11,237 bases of DNA from an uncultured Phycisphaerae bacterium (GTDB lineage: Bacteria > Planctomycetota > Phycisphaerae > Phycisphaerales > SM1A02). Below the pieces are notes generated by a model. It was given only the letters and a program-made list of their open reading frames with translations. It was not told the DNA's origin and ran no database searches. Made by a program: the position numbers and the translations under genes. Of this stretch, positions 7,267 through 11,237 are shown piece after piece; position 1 is the stretch's first letter, and each line of letters starts with the position of its first letter. The stretch covers positions 1 through 11,237 of the forward strand of contig CAJWSE010000030.1 in assembly GCA_913046275.1 (NCBI GenBank). Reading direction: 5' to 3'.

Positions 7267-7371
7267 AACGAGCTCCAAGATTAGAGTGAATTTCATGGTC
7301 GAGAACGCCTCGACAGGTGCACCTCATAAGCAACTCGTTGCTTCTTGTGAACCAAAAACCAAGAAAAAAAC

Positions 7372-7408
7372 AAAAAGCGGCTTTTTGAGCTTCAAAACCG
7401 CTTTTTTT
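7372..7408. terminator. Hairpin with T-tracts on both strands (attenuator or bidirectional terminator)
   Basis: Outer arms AAAAAGCGG (7372-7380) and CCGCTTTTT (7398-7406), and inner arms TTTTGA (7383-7388) and TCAAAA (7392-7397) around a 3-base loop, form a 15-bp stem with a two-base bulge. A T-run follows on the plus strand (7402-7408) and the A-run before it supplies one on the minus strand. No plus-strand gene lies immediately upstream, so on that strand it has no client. On the minus strand it sits in the likely leader of the 5575-7266 gene and could act as an attenuator. Confidence 0.6.
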
Positions 7409-7484
7409 GTACTTTTAAATTATATTTTTTAAATAGCAGCCATTGCTATTAAGGCAAAATCCACGGGCTTGATCTTGTCTTCGG

Positions 7485-7513
7485 TTGGCTGGGCATTTTG
7501 AAAATGCCGCCAA
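7485..7513. promoter_or_regulatory. Bulged inverted repeat of unknown role
   Basis: TTGGC (7485-7489) pairs with GCCAA (7509-7513), and GGCATTTT (7492-7499) with AAAATGCC (7501-7508); a TG bulge interrupts one arm. No T-tract follows on either strand, so it is not a standard terminator. It may be an operator or part of an RNA leader. Confidence 0.4.
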
Positions 7514-7656
7514 TATACTTCGGATGCATAGCCCATAGTCTTCATACTCACCCGACTAAAAAGCCTCAAAATTCACTTTGTATGGTTTAGTCCAAAGATT
7601 AACTTCATGCTGATTAGTGCAATATTGATATCATTCACATTGCAGGAGAACACTAT

Positions 7657-8100
7657 ATGCCACTTTTTCGCTTATCACTACTTGCCACAGCAATTTTAAT
7701 TACCGGATGCAGCAGCACAGGTAGTACATCTCAAAACAAAACAGCTACTAAAATTGTTGCTCAAGTTAATCATTCTAAAGTCAAGAAGCTTAAAGTTAGC
7801 GAACTCTGCCAATCCTTTGAAGAAGATAACCAAAACTCACCATACTCAGGGAGTGTAGTTGCGGTATCTGGCACTGTTGTTGCTTTTGCCTTAAACGATG
7901 ACCATCTCTATACCGTCACGTTGCAAGATGAAGACAACGAAGTAATTTGTGTTTTTGATCGTTCGCTCGGTTCCGAAATTGGGGATGGCAGAACAGTACA
8001 TGATGGTGCGGTGATTACTGTCAGGGGGCAATGCTTTGCTTCTGGCCTATTTGCATCGACAGCATTCTCGCTCGATGGTTGCCAAATTGTCTCTAAATAA
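7657..8100 (+). CDS. Small lipoprotein with OB-fold (tRNA_anti-like) domain
   Basis: A 147-residue exported lipoprotein. The lipobox LITGC places the lipidated Cys at residue 18, followed by Ser/Thr-rich linker and a C-terminal domain from about 48 to 147. That domain has the layout of the tRNA_anti-like OB-fold family: YSGSVVAVSGTVVAF, LYTVTLQDEDNEVICVFDRS, a DGAVITVRGQC segment and a final CQIVSK, as beta strands of a small barrel. Members are mostly periplasmic lipoproteins without known function; despite the family name, nucleic acid binding is not implied. The ATG has AGGAG eight bases upstream. The stop is 30 bases before the GTG of eboD with no terminator between, so co-transcription with the ebo genes is plausible. 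If so, this would be a membrane-attached periplasmic part of the system; that is inference from position only. Confidence 0.88.
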   Translation: MPLFRLSLLATAILITGCSSTGSTSQNKTATKIVAQVNHSKVKKLKVSELCQSFEEDNQNSPYSGSVVAVSGTVVAFALNDDHLYTVTLQDEDNEVICVFDRSLGSEIGDGRTVHDGAVITVRGQCFASGLFASTAFSLDGCQIVSK

Positions 8101-8111
8101 TTTAACTCCGC

Positions 8112-8138
8112 TTGTTCATTTGGAGGAAAAGTGAACAA
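8112..8138 (+). promoter_or_regulatory. Ribosome site of eboD inside a hairpin loop
   Basis: GGAGG (8122-8126) lies four bases before the GTG start at 8131, which supports that start. Seven-base arms TTGTTCA (8112-8118) and TGAACAA (8132-8138) can pair, placing the Shine-Dalgarno in the 13-base loop and two bases of the start codon in the stem. A role in tuning translation is an inference. Confidence 0.5.
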
Positions 8139-9240
8139 AACAAGTTCATCATTTTCAGTACAGTGGAATCACCGTATTTTTTTTACAAGCGACGCGTTTG
8201 ATAAATCGAGCCCTCTCAATGCCGCCATTGAAGAGTTGAGTCCATTAAAAATTCTTGCTGTAATTGACAAAGGAATCGCTGAAGCCAATTCAGAATACAT
8301 TGATAAATTTTTAAATTGGTGTAATTCAAACGAACTAGTGGTGCCGAAACCCCTCCTTGTTCGAGGTGGCGAAGAAACAAAAAATGACCTCAAAAGCGTT
8401 GAAGAAGTTATTGAGCGAGTACAAACCGATCGCATCTGCAGAAAATCATGCATTCTCGTTTTAGGTGGAGGAGCAGTACTTGACGCCGTTGGTTTTGCTG
8501 CTTCAATTGCGCACCGCGGAATTCCTCTTATACGCATGCCGTCGACCACTCTTTCACAAGGCGACTCGGGCGTGGGTGTTAAAAATGGTGTGAATTATTT
8601 CGGAAAGAAAAATTTCATCGGCGTATTTGATCCACCATTTGCCGTAATCAATGATGTGACTCTTTTATCCTCTTTAGAAAATATTCACTGGCGCTCTGGA
8701 TTAAGCGAAGCAATTAAAGTTGCGCTAGTTAAAGACCGTAAACTTTTTGATTTTATTGAAGAACATGCAGGCGCATTAAATGAGCGTTCAATCAAAGAAA
8801 TGCAATACGCTCTCGAACAATCTGCACTACTTCATCTCAACCACATAACGCAGGGTGGTGATCCATTCGAAAAGAAACTCGCAAGACCTCTTGACTTCGG
8901 TCACTGGGCAGCACACAAACTTGAACAACTTTCGAATTACCAACTCTCTCATGGCGATGCTGTTGCAATAGGACTTTGCATCGATGTGCAATGCAGCGTA
9001 GTCTTGGGACACCTAGATCAATCTGTCGCCAAACGCATCATCACTCTATTGAAGAAGTTAGGCTTCCCAATCTACCATCAACTTTGCGAACAGCCAGAAC
9101 TCATCGAAGGCATTCAAGAGTTTAGAGAACACCTTGGTGGCAAACTAACTCTTTTAATGCTCAAAGGTATTGAATCAACATTCGATATTCACGTACTTGA
9201 ACCTGCTGTAGTCCGACAAGCAATTGCCAATCTCAGGTAG
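8131..9240 (+). CDS. eboD: EboD: 3-dehydroquinate synthase-like sugar phosphate cyclase
   Basis: A 369-residue protein of the dehydroquinate-synthase superfamily, NAD- and metal-dependent enzymes that cyclise sugar phosphates. The NAD-binding GGGAVLD is at 112-118. The candidate metal ligands are Glu193 (SGLSEAIK), His258 (FGHWAAHKLE) and His274 (LSHGDAVAIG), spaced 65 and 16 as in AroB-type enzymes. The stretch GGDPFE..LARPLDFGHWAAHKLE (242-265) is the EboD form and differs from housekeeping AroB; with eboB and eboE following, the EboD assignment is firm. AroB usually has HGEAV; here Asp replaces the Glu. The substrate in ebo systems is not established; a cyclitol-type product would fit the superfamily. 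It starts with GTG behind a good GGAGG. The next gene begins 13 bases after the stop, so the set is probably one operon. Confidence 0.92.
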   Translation: MNKTSSSFSVQWNHRIFFTSDAFDKSSPLNAAIEELSPLKILAVIDKGIAEANSEYIDKFLNWCNSNELVVPKPLLVRGGEETKNDLKSVEEVIERVQTDRICRKSCILVLGGGAVLDAVGFAASIAHRGIPLIRMPSTTLSQGDSGVGVKNGVNYFGKKNFIGVFDPPFAVINDVTLLSSLENIHWRSGLSEAIKVALVKDRKLFDFIEEHAGALNERSIKEMQYALEQSALLHLNHITQGGDPFEKKLARPLDFGHWAAHKLEQLSNYQLSHGDAVAIGLCIDVQCSVVLGHLDQSVAKRIITLLKKLGFPIYHQLCEQPELIEGIQEFREHLGGKLTLLMLKGIESTFDIHVLEPAVVRQAIANLR

Positions 9241-9253
9241 AATCATTTCTGCC

Positions 9254-9520
9254 ATGAACCAACAAGAGATCATTGACAAATACTTTCAAGAACATCGAGC
9301 TAAACTTATTGACATTGCCTCCTTTCTCGACCGCGTTGATCGATGTGCAGAAAATGAAGAGGACTTCAGGGTGCACGCTATGAAGAAATGCATACAAGAG
9401 TTACTTGTGGAGCAATCAAATCGAGCAGAACGTATCTTGTTATTGCTTAGTGACAAAAGTAGTACACCGATTGATCAAGCAAGTACGAAAGGGGCCAGTG
9501 GCGCTGTTCCACTTAACTAA
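9254..9520 (+). CDS. Small unrecognised protein inside the ebo cluster
   Basis: An 88-residue protein that I do not recognise. The ATG at 9254 is used because the frame otherwise opens only at non-ATG codons inside eboD. No good Shine-Dalgarno is visible; it starts 13 bases after eboD and its TAA overlaps the ATG of eboB (TAATG), so translation is probably coupled on both sides. The sequence is predicted mostly helical: EIIDKYFQEHRAKLIDIASFLDRVDR (5-30), then EDFRVHAMKKCIQELLVEQ (36-54) and AERILLLLSD (58-67), ending in a flexible tail PIDQASTKGASGAVPLN. No signal peptide or membrane segment. It is far too short for EboA (about 200 residues or more) and lacks the hydrophobicity of EboC. Position suggests a small partner protein of the ebo enzymes. 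Confidence 0.85.
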   Translation: MNQQEIIDKYFQEHRAKLIDIASFLDRVDRCAENEEDFRVHAMKKCIQELLVEQSNRAERILLLLSDKSSTPIDQASTKGASGAVPLN

Positions 9521-10320
9521 TGCCTTATATTGATCCACACATCCATATGGTTTCCAGAACCACCGATGATTACGAGCGGATGGCACAAGCCGGGTGCATC
9601 GCGATTACAGAGCCCGCCTTTTGGGCGGGCTATGATCGCTCAAGTGCACAAGGTTTTTATGATTATTTCAGGCAACTCACGGAATATGAACCAAAGCGCG
9701 CAGCGCAATATGGCATAAAGCACCATTGCTGGCTCTGCATCAATCCAAAAGAAGCAGAAGACCCTGGCTTTGCTCGAGAAGTGATTAGTATCATTCCAGA
9801 ATTTATTGAATGCGACACAGTGCTTGGTATTGGTGAAATTGGATTAAACAAAAATAGCAAAAATGAACTTGTTATTCTCGAAGAACAGCTCGCACTTGCT
9901 GAAACGCTCGGGCAACTTGTACTAGTTCACACACCACACCTTGAAGATAAACTCAAAGGTACACGGCTTATTCTCGAAGCTATAGCAAATACATCCATAC
10001 AACCTGAACGTGTTCTGATCGATCATGTTGAAGAACACACCGTCAGAGAAGTTCTTGACAAAGGATACTGGGCAGGCATGACGCTTTACCCAGATAGCAA
10101 ATGTACCCCACAGAGAGCGGCTGACATCATAGAACTGTATGGAACAGAGCGTCTTTGGATTAATTCTGCCGGCGACTGGGGGCCAAGCGACCCACTTTCA
10201 GTTCCCAAATGCCGTTTGGAACTTGCCGCACGTGGGCATTCTGCTGAGTTAATTGACACAATTTCACTTCATAACCCAAAGACGTTCTTATCGCAAAGCG
10301 GTAAGTTCTGCACAGAGTAA
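9520..10320 (+). CDS. eboB: EboB: TatD-like metal-dependent hydrolase
   Basis: A 266-residue TIM-barrel hydrolase of the TatD branch of the amidohydrolase superfamily. The metal-site residues are all visible: His7 and His9 (DPHIHM), Glu106 (LGIGEIGLN), His137 (LVHTPH), His169 (LIDHVEEH) and Asp219 (NSAGDWGPSDP). The insert after strand 1 with ITEPAFWAGYDRSSAQGFYDYF (residues 29-50) is typical of EboB rather than of housekeeping TatD nucleases. In ebo systems it is thought to act in the cytoplasm on a small metabolite; the reaction is unknown. Its ATG shares one base with the stop of the preceding small gene, and eboE follows after 2 bases, which argues for one transcript with translational coupling. 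No canonical Shine-Dalgarno precedes it. Confidence 0.93.
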   Translation: MPYIDPHIHMVSRTTDDYERMAQAGCIAITEPAFWAGYDRSSAQGFYDYFRQLTEYEPKRAAQYGIKHHCWLCINPKEAEDPGFAREVISIIPEFIECDTVLGIGEIGLNKNSKNELVILEEQLALAETLGQLVLVHTPHLEDKLKGTRLILEAIANTSIQPERVLIDHVEEHTVREVLDKGYWAGMTLYPDSKCTPQRAADIIELYGTERLWINSAGDWGPSDPLSVPKCRLELAARGHSAELIDTISLHNPKTFLSQSGKFCTE

Positions 10321-10322
10321 AC

Positions 10323-11237
10323 ATGCTTGGTTACTGTACGAATGTGCACAGTGGTCATACCTTCCATGATATTTTGCATAACATTAAAACATTCTGCAAA
10401 CCTATTTGTGCCGCTGCAGCTAAACCTTCAGGAATTGGACTTTGGCTATCAGCCCAAGCGCTTCAAGAAATGGAAGTCAGGGAACTAAAAGATACACTTG
10501 AAGAATCCTCTGTGGAGGTATTCACAATGAATGCATTCCCATATTCAAATTTTCATGCAAGTATTGTAAAGCAAGATGTCTATCGGCCAACGTGGTGTAT
10601 GGAAGAACGTCTAGACTATACGATTGCTTCTGCACGTTTGCTTGCAAGTATTACAAATGAAACTGAGGCGGGGATTTCCACCCTGCCGCTTGGTTGGGAC
10701 CAAGATTCTTTTTCGAATTCTGATGCCGCTTCGATGCTTCGACGTTGTGTTATACAACTTGAAGAGATAGAACAAGACACTGGTATTTGCATTCATATTG
10801 ATATTGAAACTGAGCCTGGATGCCGATTACAACGAGCATCTGAACTCTCTTCATTTATACACGATTTTTTCCCGGATGATGAAAAAATTCGTAAATACAT
10901 ACGGGTTTGCCACGACACCTGCCACTCTGCAGTCATGCAAGAGGATATCTCGGAATGCATAGATTATTATGAAAAAGCTGGCCTAAGTATTGGAAAAGTA
11001 CAGCTTTCATCTGCCATTGAATTACACATAGATGAACATTCGACTAAGCAAGAGTATGATTCACTTTTTGCAATTCACGAACAGCGATACCTCCACCAAA
11101 CTTCCGTACTAAATCGTGGCAAATATGTTCTTTACGAAGATATCCCATTTATCCCAAATGTAATGTCTGAGGGCTTGTGGCGCATGCATTATCACGTTCC
11201 TATACATCTAAAAAAATTTGGCGCCTTTGGAACTACA
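10323..11237 (+). CDS. eboE: EboE: metabolite traffic protein (C-terminus beyond window)
   Basis: An open frame of 305 codons from an ATG two bases after the eboB stop to the right edge; no stop is reached, so roughly the last quarter is missing if it has the usual length of about 400 residues. It begins MLGYCTNVHSGHTF and carries the run of EboE motifs: GIGLWLSAQAL, VFTMNAFPYSNFHASIVKQ, VYRPTWCMEERLDYT, ISTLPLGW, IDIETEPGCRLQ, RVCHDTCHSAVM, AGLSIGKVQLSSA and WRMHYHVPIHL. The fold is xylose-isomerase-like, with conserved Glu/Asp/His residues suited to a metal site. In Nostoc the ebo genes are needed to bring the scytonemin monomer to the periplasm; the metabolite here is unknown. There is no signal peptide, so it acts in the cytoplasm. 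Confidence 0.93.
   Translation, partial: MLGYCTNVHSGHTFHDILHNIKTFCKPICAAAAKPSGIGLWLSAQALQEMEVRELKDTLEESSVEVFTMNAFPYSNFHASIVKQDVYRPTWCMEERLDYTIASARLLASITNETEAGISTLPLGWDQDSFSNSDAASMLRRCVIQLEEIEQDTGICIHIDIETEPGCRLQRASELSSFIHDFFPDDEKIRKYIRVCHDTCHSAVMQEDISECIDYYEKAGLSIGKVQLSSAIELHIDEHSTKQEYDSLFAIHEQRYLHQTSVLNRGKYVLYEDIPFIPNVMSEGLWRMHYHVPIHLKKFGAFGTT

Larger units (their letters stand above)
7297..7656. other. 360-base intergenic region rich in inverted repeats
   Basis: There is no credible gene here. Next to the start of the minus-strand gene lie three dyads in a row: GTCGAG/CTCGAC (7298-7314), the palindrome AGGTGCACCT (7315-7324) and AAGCAA/TTGCTT (7328-7343). Then follow the two-sided terminator-like hairpin (7372-7408), a hairpin AATAGCA/TGCTATT (7432-7450), and a bulged hairpin at 7485-7513. 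The right end holds TGCAAT/ATTGCA arms (7618-7644) next to the AGGAG of the lipoprotein gene. Promoters for both flanking genes must lie here, but I could not identify -35/-10 boxes with confidence. Confidence 0.6.

Noticed and set aside
7238..7432. Plus-strand 64-residue frame ending at the hairpin at 7372-7408
   Set aside because: It starts inside the signal peptide of the minus-strand gene, has no family features, and its end is made of the hairpin and T-tract.
8131..9240. Housekeeping 3-dehydroquinate synthase (aroB)
   Set aside because: The ARPLDFGHWAAHKLE form and the eboB and eboE neighbours fit EboD; there are no shikimate genes nearby.
9254..9520. The small gene as eboA
   Set aside because: EboA is more than twice as long and I see no matching motif.
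1..11237. CRISPR array, tRNA, rRNA, insertion sequence or prophage genes
   Set aside because: No regularly spaced repeats, no tRNA-like arms, no transposase or integrase motifs were seen on either strand.

Overview
The window looks like chromosomal DNA of a marine, rather AT-rich planctomycete, most likely from the Phycisphaerae. The evidence is a set of secreted proteins with planctomycete-style ends: a C-terminal PEP-CTERM-like tail beginning VPSPGALALLG, and dockerin-like paired EF-hand repeats in two other proteins (D-x-N-x-D-G loops followed by a WG motif). Most genes have a visible Shine-Dalgarno sequence. There are no tRNA or rRNA genes, transposases or CRISPR arrays. Placement is from protein style only.

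Left part (1-5503). Two minus-strand genes encode secreted proteins of unknown function. One is cut by the window edge, and an intrinsic terminator lies between them. A divergent region follows, then rmuC on the plus strand, whose end overlaps a convergent secreted SGNH/GDSL-type hydrolase by 28 bases. Divergent from the hydrolase is a secreted dockerin-bearing protein. Next comes a hydroxypyruvate-isomerase-like TIM barrel with an apparent signal peptide.

Middle (5504-7656). A large minus-strand gene encodes a secreted multidomain protein: dockerin-like EF-hands, then a domain resembling GH56 hyaluronidases with a D-L-E pair at the expected catalytic place, then a helix with aromatic residues at every seventh position, then a Lys/Ser tail. 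Its upstream region is rich in inverted repeats and includes a hairpin with T-tracts on both strands.

Right part (7657-11237). A small OB-fold lipoprotein gene is followed after 30 bases by a tight run of genes: eboD (dehydroquinate-synthase-like), an unrecognised 88-residue protein, eboB (TatD-like hydrolase) and the start of eboE. This is an ebo-type cluster. Such clusters are known from cyanobacteria, some proteobacteria and Bacteroidetes, and eustigmatophyte plastids, where they are linked to making or moving a small metabolite toward the periplasm. Here the gene order is D-(small ORF)-B-E. The eboA, eboC and eboF genes are not in the window and could lie just beyond its right edge. The cluster with its unknown small member is the most interesting system seen, followed by the polycationic hyaluronidase-like protein.
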